DNA of 64,000 bases from Sclerurus mexicanus (lineage: Eukaryota; Chordata; Aves; Passeriformes; Furnariidae), in assembly GCA_013396755.1 (NCBI GenBank), contig VWZF01001848.1, forward strand, positions 906,403 through 970,402. The letters are read 5' to 3'. Every line of letters begins with the position of its first letter. Position 1 is the stretch's first letter. Both the position numbers and the translations under genes were made by a program. Below are positions 24,168 through 35,881 of this stretch, in pieces. Under the pieces are notes generated by a model, which was given only the letters and a program-made list of their open reading frames with translations, searched no databases and had not been told where the DNA came from.

Positions 24168-26870
24168 CTGCAAATGTATTTGAAATATGGAACTCAACAA
24201 TACCAAAAGGACATTCATGTGGGCCCAGAGAATGGCAGAGTGGCTTTGGAAAATTTGGGTATAATTTTTCAGTACGGTAAATTCCTGAACTTGAGAAGGG
24301 ATCAAGGGTGAAAAAAAAAAGAAAACAACCAAAAATCAAACCAACTCCCAAAACACAAACAGAAGAAAAAACCCAAACCACTATGCTAGAAATTTGTCAA
24401 GATTTCCAGGAAGTAACAAATAACCATCAAGTTGTAAAATAATTTTTCTAGTTCATCTCAGGAGAAAAAAAGTATTGTTATATCCCAGAAGTTCTTGAAC
24501 TTCTTCAAGAGATCTAGCAAATAAAGCCTTAACAAGCATGTAAGACAGTACAGAAAAACAGGAGTTCCCTTCAGTTTCCTGAACAGAATACAAAGATACT
24601 TTGGAATGTATACTAAGTATGGTACTGAAACTCTGGAAGAAGATCAACACAGATTTCTTTCTAAGCACAAGAATCTAATTTTTCTTCTTCTAATAGTTAA
24701 AGAGAAATTTCTCTAGCTTAATGCAGGGAAGTGCAAATGTAAGTACTATTCAGTTTCTTATAATTCCTCCTTCACATTTTAAGAAATTTTATCATCGTAA
24801 GAGATTTACCAATATACACAGTTGGACTAGACGACCTCTGTAGGTCCCTTCCACTGAAATGTAATAGTCTATTCTATATCACAGTCAAGTACGTAAGAGC
24901 AGTCCCTGAGTCAAAACAGGCAAAAGAGCACCTGGGACCTTCTGTTCCTTGCCCTGATCTACATCTTATTTCTGTGAGCTGTATTACTGCTGGAACCTAA
25001 TATAAGAAAAAACCAGAAGACAATGGAAGGCATTTCTGAGGCAAGAGTGAGCTCACTATTCATCTTAGTATCAACCACAATTTAAAAAAAAAAAAACAAA
25101 AAAAAACAACAAAAAACCCAAAAATACTCTGAGGAGCAAGAAAAATATAATGCAACAAGCACATTTAGCTTAATTGAGAAGAGTGGCAATTTCCTGACCT
25201 ATAGGAGTTAAGAAGAAATAACTAATTCTGACGAGACATTAAAAACACCAACATTAGCCAACCTCACTTTATATAATAATGAATTTGAAGTCCTATTAGA
25301 GAAATACATACAGAACACACAGTATGCACTGGTACAATACTGATGTTTGCTAAAGTAATAATAGTTACCCTTTTACAGTATGCCAAGTATAAACTCTGTA
25401 GTAGAAATGAAGATTTCTAAAAAAGTGCCTGTTAAGATCTAAAAATCAATGTTTATAATCAAACCAATCAACAACAAAAACACCCTGTCTCTAACTGTTA
25501 AATTACAACAACTTCACACAAACTTTTGTATTCTGAAACTCAAAATTAGAATATTATTTTCTTATTGAAAACTCTTTTAGTGATATAGGGAGCTAAAAGA
25601 CAAAAGAAAAAAACATCCAGCATGTAGTTCAGGCATTTAAGGAGCTCCATAGTCACTGAAGAAAAAGTGGTAGATATTTCTTAAATCTCTTAAAAGCTGC
25701 TCACTGCTGCTTCAAACTTCAGTGATTAAAATTGTACTTTTTACTTTCACTTTTATAATTTCATGGTTTTTGACTTCATTACTCAGTTATCTCAAAATAA
25801 AGGACTTAAGAGAAGTGTCTGGTACACTAAAGGTATTGTGTGACCTTTCCAGACAGAAGTGTGTGTGTCAAGGCAAACAAGAGCCATGCCTGATGCTAAA
25901 CAGCCCTGTCATTTAATTATGAGCTTCAAGAAGAGATTCAACTTGTCAAGAGCCACTTTCTGGAGGCAAATCAAAATATGAAAATAAATTCCTTGAGAAC
26001 TCTCATATATTACAATTCAGAAGTTAAATTAAAGCCTGTTATGTTGATTTGTGTAGCTTTCATAAAGTTAGATATGAATTCACTGCAACTTTTTGCAGAA
26101 GGTAGACTTTTCCATTTGTACTATCAAGTGACTGTTAATTGCCTTTGTTACTGCAGTTTCTTAGATGAAACAAAAATTGTGTAATCATCACTACAGAGAC
26201 TAGATAATTGAGTTTTCTCCGTTATTTTCCTGTGCAACTGCTTAAATTCAGCCTATTAATTGGGCACATAAAAGTGATTTTAACCTTAGTTTCAAATACA
26301 CTGTAAAATACTGCTTTACTACTGGAGATGAAAGGTACTTACCTAAGTTTCCAGCAGATCAACAATCACTTTTGTTACACATAATTCTACAAATACAGTT
26401 CAAAAACTAATTTTTAAATTCAAGCAGTTTATGCTTTAATGTATTCCAAAGCTTTCAGTCAAAATTAGCACTGCATTCAGATGTTCCTGACACAATGCAG
26501 TAGAGGCTCCCATCTACTGAGATTAACGTATCAAAATAAGATTATTTCAGTAATGCTCTTCCTCCCAATGGCAAAAGCTGCACTAAATAAATTGTGTCTC
26601 TTCCAAAAAAAGCAATCTCTTTAAAAATAGTAAAAATCCATTCACATGATCTATGATGCAAATTTACAAATGCTGTTTTTCTTTCACTTATATTCAAAAG
26701 GCTACTTATTCACAAAACGTGACTGCTTAATAATTATGCCACAATTAACAGTCTCAGGGTCTTTCTATATCCTCTCAGTCAGCTTCTCTACTTCAGGTTT
26801 CTGAAATAGCATCTAGATCTCACTGGACTACAAAAACCACGTTGTAAGTGTTAACAGTTTACATACTCAC
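24168..26870 (-). other. EPB41L2: EPB41L2 intron (CTD)
   Basis: A 2.7-kb intron. It contains a small CR1 3' fragment (24,826-24,882) and A-rich tracts at about 24,310-24,375 and 25,082-25,120. Nothing else was recognised. Confidence 0.85.
24826..24882 (+). repeat. CR1 LINE 3'-end fragment
   Basis: 'ttggactagacgacctctgt' then 'aggtcccttccactgaaatg' and a decayed 'ctattctat' 8-mer tail match the terminal 55-60 bp of avian CR1, inserted in the plus orientation (antisense to EPB41L2). Confidence 0.85.
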
Positions 26871-26951
26871 CTCATCATGGTCAATATCTGCATCTCCAGT
26901 AATGACAATTCGCTTCTCAATTCTTGTTTCTGATACTCCACCTTTTACCAT
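26871..26951 (-). CDS. EPB41L2: EPB41L2 exon, C-terminal domain (27 codons)
   Basis: Phase 0 at both ends. Reads MVKGGVSETRIEKRIVIT then GDADIDHDE, the conserved core of the 4.1 C-terminal domain. The first residue is Met where I recall Thr in human 4.1G. Acceptor is CATCTGTAG, donor GAG|GTGAGT. Confidence 0.93.
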
Positions 26952-28970
26952 CTACAGATGGCAGGGAAAAAAACCCATCCTTGTAATTATTCTGTACTTC
27001 CACAAAGCACTCCTTTCTGTTGCACTGAAGCACATAAATTTCTGTGTCTGTGTTGCCATTGGTAGTAAATGTTCTCAGTGCTAAATCATCCTTTCCTCTT
27101 TCAGTTACACAGTTAGCCATATTCTAGAAATTGCTAAACTTGAGAAAAATCAAGCAATAGAGAATTCCTTCTGTTACTGGAGCCCAACTTTGACAAACTG
27201 CAATTCTAGCGTCTTTCACCATATAAACCTGGCAACATGGAAATGCCAGGAGTCTTGTCTTTTATTTCAACCCATCTATTTTGGGCGTCTCCTCAGTCAT
27301 AATCCTATGCCATTAAATACAAAGACGATCTGGTTTTCAGTTCTGCCATTCGAGGACCTTTGTGAGATATTTTCAACCAATTTCACATTGCTGAATAGTT
27401 CTGTGCTTTCTTCCTTCATTTCTTACTCTAATGATTAGCTTATAAATTTTCACAGAAATAACATTGTTTGCCTTTCTTTTCAATCAGTCTGTATATAAGC
27501 AAAGAATATACTACTATTTAAGACACACTGACCATACTAGACAAGATCCAAGATCACTTTGTTAAAAACATCATTAGAATACTGAAATTATTTTGACAGG
27601 TCCCTTTATTAATAATGAACAGTTTGGGATGTAAAATAGAAAGTCAGTTTAGAAAATTCAAAGTCTTGTTACCAAATACTTATCATCAATTCAAAAAAGA
27701 CAAGAATCTGCTGCATCACGGTAATCCCACTAATATTTCAGTAGAATAAAATACTGAAACTATTTTCTTTAACTGTTCCTTCCAAAAAGCAGAATTATTT
27801 GACATCTGAACTTGACAAGTAAATATATACTCCCCCTCAAAACTGTGGTTCAATTTATTGGATAAAGACTTATTCCAAAAATGGTGGTGTAGCCTAATGA
27901 TTCCAAAAAGGAGCAGGAGACTGAAAAGGACCTGTTGGCAAGTCTGTGTAACAAAACATATGCATGTTCAATTCTGAGATTCTTATTTGATTCACTTTCC
28001 AATATTATCCTTCCACTGTCATTCTGTGACTACAACTTTCAATCTTCAGAATATTTCAATCTTTAGAAGACATATCCAGTGAGTAGTGAATTGTTGTTCA
28101 ATTCTGCCATGTTGTGAAACTTCTGTATCTTGGGGGAAGGAAAGACATACTAAATTCACACTAAGTTTTCCTCTTATCTTTTGCTTTACCCTAAATAATG
28201 CTTTCTGTTATTTTCTTGGAAAAAGATATTAAGAGTTCAAAGACAAGAGTTCAAAGCTGTTCTGTTTAGGCATGCCTAAAATTTGACAAATATTTACATA
28301 AATTAATTAGAATCATCATAGTACTTTGGTAGTTCTGACATACTCTGGCATGAAACATCACATGAGACTGAAACAGATGTGATATCCTGTTAACACTGAC
28401 TTTTCCTTTACTTTTCAAGCATGGAATGCAGAGCAAATAATTCAGCACCCAAATATGCTTGCAAAGTATTCTAGTGGAATGATCTGTTTTCAAATAAGCT
28501 CTGAACCTAGCAGCACAAGGATCATCCAAGCGAAGGCAGAGAAAACATTGTTGCAGTTTATTCTTCTGATACCATTAGCAGGGCTCCTGCAGACCGCAGA
28601 GAAACCTGCTATGTTAGCAAAGATTCTGTAGGATACCAGTCAATGATAACAGGACAAACTGTAAACCTTTAGTTACATGCTCATTTGTCAAACACTGAAA
28701 TAAGATCTATATGAAGGACTAAAAAACCACTAAGCACACTTTTCCCCCTTTCCTTGTCCTGTTCTCAGATATTCCTGCTTATTATTAGGGCTTCTCTGTT
28801 CAAAAATCTGCGTATAGAAAGACTAACTCTCACACATGCCTGGAATGAAGCCAATCCATTTCAAGTCAGTTTTCTTCGATCAGTTAGGAGATATATGAGA
28901 AACTTCATGCAAGACTGTGTTTTGAGGGTGTGATGTCTTTTTTAGTTAAGAAAGGCAATACATATTTTAC
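26952..28970 (-). other. EPB41L2: EPB41L2 intron (CTD)
   Basis: A 2.0-kb AT-rich intron; nothing was recognised within it. Confidence 0.85.
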
Positions 28971-29069
28971 CTTTGTGATGTGTGTAGTTGTGGTAGTGGA
29001 AACAGACTCTGACGTAATTGTCTGCGCACTCACCAGCACACCGGCATCGCCACCAGCGGTGCCATCAAG
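28971..29069 (-). CDS. EPB41L2: EPB41L2 exon, C-terminal domain (33 codons)
   Basis: Phase 0-0. Reads LDGTAGGDAGVLVSAQTI then TSESVSTTTTTHITK. The AGGD segment and SESVSTTTTTHITK are characteristic of 4.1G. The threonine run is conserved in the family. Acceptor is TTTCTTACAG, donor AAG|GTAAAA. Confidence 0.94.
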
Positions 29070-29552
29070 CTGTAAGAAAAAAAAGGTATTTTTGTATTTT
29101 GGCATTCAAAAACTTTGTTTTCACAGGAGAAAAGGCAGATTTACATATTCTTTAGTTCAACTAGAACTGAAATCTAAATAGAAGCCATCCAAGTTTACAC
29201 AGTCATGTAAGACTAATGTTATGGCTCATTCTTGTGGAAACTTCATGATTAGTTACATGTTCCTTTCAGGAGCAATGAGATATTTTAATCAAGTTTCCAA
29301 AACAAAAAATGAGTTATACATTTACAGACAGCAACTAAATGTTTACTTAGAAAAAAAACAATTAGCACTTCTAAAGTAATAACTGCTTCGTCTACAAACA
29401 TTTCACTTACCTAATTCATAGCCAAAGTATAATTTTATCTGCCAGAAAAAAGTATGTGCTTTTGAAAAGCATTTTTGGACATTATCTATTTTGATCTACA
29501 TAACCAGAATAAAAATAAGACTGCAAACAATATAACAACACAGTTACTATAC

Positions 29553-29675
29553 CTGTGAAGATTCATATGTGATAGTTTTAGTTTCTGTTTGCACAATTGG
29601 AATTTCTTTAGTGGAGATTTCAGTTCTCTGCGTGGCATCGGAAATGGTTACCATCTCTGTTTTCACTACTGGAGG
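29553..29675 (-). CDS. EPB41L2: EPB41L2 exon, start of C-terminal domain (41 codons)
   Basis: Phase 0-0. Begins PPVVKTEMVTISDATQRT, then EISTKEIPIVQTETKTI and TYESSQ. The EISTKE...TETKTITYES block marks the start of the conserved C-terminal domain in all 4.1 proteins. Acceptor is TTGCATCACAG, donor CAG|GTATAG, which is slightly weak at +5. The 483-bp intron that follows (29,552-29,070) holds nothing recognisable. Confidence 0.94.
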
Positions 29676-31491
29676 CTGTGATGCAAGAAATAACCAATCA
29701 ATTCAAGAGACAGAAGAAGTTTGTGAAGTGGACAAGAAAGCACAACCAAAAGCTCAAGAAAATCGTAACAGTAAGATAAGTATTTGGCTGGCTTCCCAAT
29801 CAAAAAGCATGGAATAAATAAGCAAAATGAAATGAAGATTAATGCATCGGCCCTCTACATAACATTGTAAGAAAATTTAGTGTCCTAATAACCTTGCCAA
29901 AGTTCAATGTTTCAGCCAACAGCACATATCAGACAGAGGACAACTGCTAAAACAACGATGCAACGTATGTATTGAAAATGTGTAAAAAGCCGCACTAGAA
30001 AAAAAAATCTTAGTTTGCATAAAGAAATGGATAGCTAGCTCAGATAGATGAACTTCTTATGAGAATTAATCTGGGAAAATATCTATCACTCTTTGGTCTG
30101 CAAATCAGGACTAGGAATTCCCAAGAAATTACATAAAAGTTTAACTTTTTAATATGTACTACTTCTGGAACAGAGAAACAACTTTGACAATTGGATTTTA
30201 AGCAGTCTAAATTCAATGCAACAATTCTGTGCGTCAATGACTTCTTTGGACAAAGATCCTAAAAAACCATTTAAACCATTTAGAGTTAGCTAGTGATGTT
30301 CTCTGCAATATCACAAAGAAAGCAATTAACCCAGGATCTCTAAATTAATGAACTCATGACTTATCTTATTGGAGCAGATTTTCAATATTTTTATGAACTA
30401 GAGCCCTTTTGGTATTTTTCTACATGCAGCAGCTGCTACCTCCCATTGATTTTGGATACACATGGGGTGAAACCCCAGGGAAAAAAAAACACAAAAAACC
30501 CCACCAAACCACCCTTTAATTCACTCTACACATTTGCACACACAACAGCCCTTGTTCACTTCCCCTAAACTATCTATGTTATTAGAAAGCATAAGTACCC
30601 GAAAGTTTTAAAGGTCTAATAAAATAATTCTTTTACATCATTAATCGTAACAGCTGTGTAAGCAAAAAGCTGTTTAGATTCAAAAGCGAAGAAAAAAATT
30701 TGCCACCATTATAAGAACAAGTAAGTAGATAACCATCAAAAAGCCCATCTAATTGTTGAAAAACTCAGCAGATCATGACAACTTTACAAAGACATACATC
30801 CCTTCACTTCATTTTTCCCTTTCTGCTTCTTTAAAAAGTTTGCCCAGTAATGAATTCTAGAACCCATGCATTCTTCCTTAAAATCTACTGCACTAGACTT
30901 CACAGAAACATTGTGATATGTGCCTCAAGACTTAACAGTGCAGTGCTCTCATCTATGCAGTTTCTAGCCACACACATTCTAGCCTATAAAAACCTGTAAT
31001 ATTTTATAGAAAGAGGTAAAAAAAAAGGCAACAAAAGCAGTGAGTAATGATGAGCAAAAAAAGGAACAAAATTTGTGACAGGTGTTTTCCAATTTCAATT
31101 GCCAATAGCTTTCCAATCACAATTATGTCATGGACTTGTCAAAAACCATTGACAAATAGACAAGACAAGACTTAAAACAATTGAAACATGTAAATAATAA
31201 ACATAAATTATGTATGTGCATATAAAATAAGGAGGAGATAAAAAAAGGAGATATCAGTCTTCGGAAGGTTTGCCTTACTGGTGATTCTCACTCAGTTCTA
31301 GCAAAAAGTCAGAAACCATAACTGAAGGAGACAGAATTTCACTGCTCATCAATGGTTTCCCCTTCCAAATGATCTGAATCTTGTTGGATGCCAGAAGATG
31401 TGGAGGAATAGGAGAAGAAGAAAGGCAGGTATATTTTCACCCCAAGAAATAACTTCGCTTAATCTAGTTGTCATACTGTTCTACCATTTAC
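29676..31491 (-). other. EPB41L2: EPB41L2 intron
   Basis: A 1.8-kb intron with A/C-rich low-complexity sequence near 30,478-30,510. No exon or mobile element was recognised. Confidence 0.8.
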
Positions 31492-32055
31492 CTCAGAACA
31501 ACAAATTAATTGTGGTGCAACATCAATGTCAACATGAGACACATCTCCATTGAGTTTGAGCTGTTCCTTGTCTTTTTCTTCACCTAAATCTTGCTTAATT
31601 TCCTCTGATAATTTCTTCTCCTCTGTAGCTACGGTAATTGTATTTTTCTGGACCAAATCTTCAGCTGTAACTTGTGTGTGCTCAACTGGTACATTTAGTT
31701 TACTGCCTTCTGGTGTGGCTTCCACAGGCTGCGTTTTTTCTTCATGCTCTTTCCTTTTCATGTCTTCCTCTTCTTCCTGTTCTTCCCTGATGACTTCCTC
31801 AGTTGCCCTATGATGTGGCTGGTATTCTCCCACCTCTTCATCCTCACTCTCACTACTACTACTGCTGCTGCTGCTACTATCTGACGGCAATGATGAAGAG
31901 TCCTTTTTTGAAAGATGCTCCACCTTACATGTCTCCCCAGCATCAGTGGCAACTTGCATTTTCCCTTTGTTGGTTTCGTCTACGACTACTGTTTCTTCTA
32001 TCCCAAACTCTGCCTGCTTCTTCTCCTCCACTATGTCCAGAGTCTCATGTGAACT
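31492..32055 (-). CDS. EPB41L2: EPB41L2 large acidic, serine-rich variable exon (188 codons)
   Basis: Phase 0-0, 564 nt. Starts SSHETLDIVEEKKQAEFG and ends DIDVAPQLICCSE, both anchored to 4.1G as I recall it. Between them lies low-complexity acidic sequence with a run of nine serines (about residues 63-71 of the exon), SEDEEVGEYQPHHR and a Glu-rich stretch (REEQEEEED). It is predicted to be largely disordered. It corresponds to the U3-type variable region between the spectrin-actin-binding region and the C-terminal domain. The serine run is coded by AGT/AGC repeats, so its length may vary between individuals or species. Confidence 0.95.
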
Positions 32056-32269
32056 CTGCACAAAAAAACATGGATGAGGGGGGGGGAAAAAAAGTAGAGT
32101 ATATGAACAAATTAAAATGATGAAAACAAAATTAGCTCATGGCTGGTTCATGTCATGTACAAGACAAAAGATGGTTGTGATGGTTAACTGAAAAAGGAAG
32201 TAAGGAAAGAATGAAGATGGATTGGAAGAGTTAAGAGCCTAATTTAGTCATGGAAAAAATCTGTAGAAC

Positions 32270-32323
32270 CTTATCAGCATCGCTGACTCCAGTACAAGGC
32301 CCTTCTGCTCTGGAAGCATGTCT
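32270..32323 (-). CDS. EPB41L2: Candidate 18-codon cassette exon of EPB41L2
   Basis: A good acceptor (GCTTTTTGTTTCACAG) is followed by 54 nt open in phase 0, coding RHASRAEGPCTGVSDADK, and then AAG|GTTCTA. Both neighbouring junctions are phase 0, so inclusion keeps the frame. The donor is weak and I have no remembered homologue, so this could be a chance pseudo-exon. Confidence 0.3.
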
Positions 32324-33074
32324 CTGTGAAACAAAAAGCAATCAGAGGACAAAAATCAATGCATAACCTTTTTCAACAGTGCAACATCCTCCAAGCAAGC
32401 TTTTAAGAATGTATATACTAGACAGATACTGTCTATTCCCTGCAAGATTCACACAAAACTATGCTCATTTCCTTACACTTCTTTGAAATATTTGATCAAA
32501 AGTAGGTAAGAATTATGGATATTATTAAATTGGCACAAACTTTAATTATGAAAGCCTGAAAACAAAAAGCATGAATGCACTGGCCAGCAATGCTACCGAG
32601 GCAGTTATTTCACTCAGTTAAATCAGGAATTAAGAATAAATGTTAAAGAAGAGTAAAAAAAAAGCAAACTAACACTTTATTAGCAGTTTATCACAATTAA
32701 AAAATAGTAACAAATACATTATTGTAGGGGTTTTAATAGTTGTTCATCTTTGGTCTGTTACTTTGTGAAACTTAATGGATAACAAGGGTGAGACAGTTTA
32801 GGGTGGTAAGTTATCAGAGTAGCAATACATCATTACAAAGACGATCCATTAGAATTGTTTGGAGCCAAAACAACGATATTAAAGCAGCTATATTAGTGCT
32901 TGTTCCATGACAAAATGATCTGTGACGGATATCCCAGAGAACCCCCTGCAAATGATGTATTAGGTAGTTAGGGTGGGGTTGGTTTTTTTTTAAAAAATCT
33001 GATGTACTTTTAGTGAACAGTCTGCAGCAAAACTAAGAGCTCAGATTATAAGAACAGAAAAACCAACACATCAT

Positions 33075-33480
33075 CTGTGACTTAATCGTAGCTTTTACCG
33101 CAGTTTACCAAGCGGGCCAGCCTGAAGGCTGCTCCCGCTGTGTGTGCCCCCCGCGGCCAGGGGCGGCGGTGCTGAGCCCAGCGCAAGCACCTGGGGCGGC
33201 GCGGCCGCGGCGCTGCCGCCGGTCTGTTCCCCCGCAGCGCCCTCTGCTGGCCCCGGGCGGGCGGCGGCGAAGGGCCCTCCGCAGCTGGCGCCAAAGCCCT
33301 CCTTACTAAACAAAATGGAGGCTATCTCCTCTTCTAGGCTCTAGACGGGTCAGAGAAGGGAAAGCAGAGAATTAGACGGAGGCGGGCGCAGCGGCAGCCA
33401 CCTACAAGGGAAAGGCTTGGCGACAGAGAGGGGTGACGCGGGCAAAGGGGCACAGCACGCTGCAGAAAACAGAGACATCC
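33075..33480. promoter_or_regulatory. Intragenic CpG island, possible alternative promoter or insulator
   Basis: Within AT-rich intron sequence, roughly 25 CpG dinucleotides fall in about 220 bp (33,080-33,300), with further GC-rich sequence to about 33,480. It carries an exact CTCF core (33,237-33,252) and a YY1-like CAAAATGGAGGC (33,311-33,322). Open frames in it are by-products of base composition. It could drive a short EPB41L2 transcript encoding only the acidic and C-terminal segments, or act as a boundary or enhancer. No transcript evidence is available here. Confidence 0.55.
33237..33252 (-). promoter_or_regulatory. CTCF-binding core motif
   Basis: Minus strand reads GGCCAGCAGAGGGCGC, matching every position of the commonly used core CCASYAGRKGGCRS. 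It sits inside the CpG island. Confidence 0.6.
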
Positions 33481-35865
33481 ACAGACACGCCAACCTGTCA
33501 CACCGAGCAGTGCGCCTATGTCCTGACCCTGTGTTTACCGATGGGCTCTTCTTCCCTTTTAAAAGCCCATTTTTGACACCCATTTTCAATACCCAGCCCT
33601 GAGTATACAGCCATGTTTGCTTGGAATGCATACCCACAACGCCGAAATCTTATAATATTATTTCTTTATAATAAATCTTATGTTTTCCAAATGGTTAAAC
33701 AACCTAGGCAAATTCATGTCTATTGAAAAAAATCTGTTTTCAAAAAGTCTTTCCCATTTTACTGGGAAAACTCGTTTTATTCAAACATACATAAAAGGGT
33801 ATCGTTACTTTAAAGCGTAAGTTATGTTCATAGTCTGGTCCATTTTCTGTGGGGCTATAAATCTGTATGGTTAAGTAAACTTTAAAAACTCATGTGGGTA
33901 CAAGCCCTCTGAAAAGGCTAAAATTCTTCATTACAGATCTCTCTCCACAGGCTCTCGTAAGAAGTTAGAAGAGGTTAAAATAAAAAGCCGACAACATACA
34001 AATACTTAACACGGACATAACACACATTTTGACCACATTCTGTAAGATACACTGCAGTCTTAGAAAAGGGCACTACAGAGAGTCACGTCAGAAGCACACG
34101 CTGAGGAAAGCCAAGGTGCCATGCAGACACTGCAGCCTGTGCGGATCCACTGTGGGAGCAGCCATGTAGAATCCAAAGTAGCGGAATTTACACCACGCTA
34201 CTGTGCGTATACTACAACACATATGGCATGCAGAAGAACAGAGAAGGAGAAGAAGAAGAATCCCTATATTGTTTTCCCTTACAATAAAATTTAAAGTTTA
34301 TCTCAAGGGTGGCTAAGAAAAGTTAATGGGAATGCAAGTTATTAAATCTGACTTCATGCAACACTGAATATCCATCAGGACAATGTGTTCCTCACCTGCA
34401 CTTTCTTTCCCTAGTTTACTACACCAAATAAACGTTCATCTATTGACAGATTACATCAAAAGGGAAAAATATTCATGACCTTCCTTTTACTGTACTCTGG
34501 TACCTTGTTTTATCACTGCTAAAAGTGGGAAAAAACCCCAAAACACAAAAAACCAAAGGTAGGAGAAAAACAAAATCTTTTGTGGTATGTGGTTAGACTG
34601 TGTGCTTCTCTTTCTCATCCCCTCACCTCCTTTACATATACAATTAAAGGCAGGCACGTACAACCTATCTCTTTGCATTTTACCACCTTCAAATTTGTGG
34701 GCCTTCCAGTCTTTTAAAAGGAAAACCTCTGCTCCCTGAGGCGGCACTTAGTAAAAATTATTAAATTCAATAGAATTGGCACTTTTCATCAATTTTGTAT
34801 CAGTCTGTGAAGATTTTTAAATTCCTGACAAACTCCTTCCAGTACATAGTCATACACTCTAACAAGAAATACTATTTACAGGTTGCAGGGGATGGATTAA
34901 AGAAAAAAATATTGTGGGTATCCATAAAAGAAAAGCATTTCACGTATTTATTTGTGACATACATATAACGTGGCATGATTTTGGTTTAATTAAGTCACAG
35001 ATGCTGTGCACTTTTTAGAGTATGGTGATATAGAATAGTGGAATAAACAAGATGTACCCAAAATGAAGTTTCTCATACACAGAAAATTACTTATTTGGAA
35101 GTATTTTCACTGGAGCAAAAGGATGAAAAGGAAGAATATTAGCAGTAGTATCCCTGCTTTATTCTCTTTTATTGTCCAGCTATCCTAAAGAACAGGCAAA
35201 GATACAGAGTTCAGAGATACGACTGAGCAATGATTTATCTACTAATACCAGCAAGTGTATAAATTGGGGGTAACAAAGGACTTGAACACAGACTTCTCTG
35301 CATCCATCAGCAAATAATTCAGGATGGAAATACAGTTTCCCAATCATAATATTTATATACGTTACTGAAATAGGACTGACAGCTTCACAGTAACCTAACA
35401 TACCTAAAGTGAAGTAAAAAAGCAACACCATAATCGCTACTCATCATAACTCTCACACTACTGCTAGTCCCATTGGTTATAGAGTGCTTTTTATTGCATA
35501 GATGTTAAAGCAGCTTATCAGGGACAAAACCTCCAACTTTTCCTGGATGAAAAGAGACGTACAGAAGTGTGGAAGTACTCAAAACCAGACTGCCTTTAAA
35601 ACAAAGCCACTTATATGGAATTACTGATTTGAGTAACGATTACACAGTGAACAAAAAACACAAGAAGTTCTTGTGTGAAGTGTCAAATAACTGCAGGCAA
35701 TTATTTCCATATAGAATGGAAATACACATTTTGCTGTCATCCTTGTCACATCAAATACAGTAATTTTTCCAGTGAAAAACTGGTTTTCTTTTCAAATAGT
35801 AGCAATTCAGAACATCACAGTTAGTCTGATGTTTAAGCAAAATGTTGCTGGCATTCACATATATG

Positions 35866-35881
35866 TGTGTATATATACACA
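35866..35881. repeat. 16-bp TA/CA palindrome in a dinucleotide-rich tract
   Basis: TGTGTATATATACACA is its own reverse complement, flanked by further CA/TA repeats. It is most likely a microsatellite. Confidence 0.8.

Noticed and set aside
29569..29817. Plus-strand open frame of 82 codons
   Set aside because: It is the antisense shadow of the real EPB41L2 exon at 29,553-29,675.
31550..32120. Plus-strand Ser/Cys-rich open frames
   Set aside because: They are the antisense shadow of the acidic EPB41L2 exon.
33082..33344. Overlapping Ala/Pro/Gly/Arg-rich open frames in the CpG island
   Set aside because: They are produced on both strands by GC-rich composition lacking stop codons; no protein similarity or splice sites of quality were seen.
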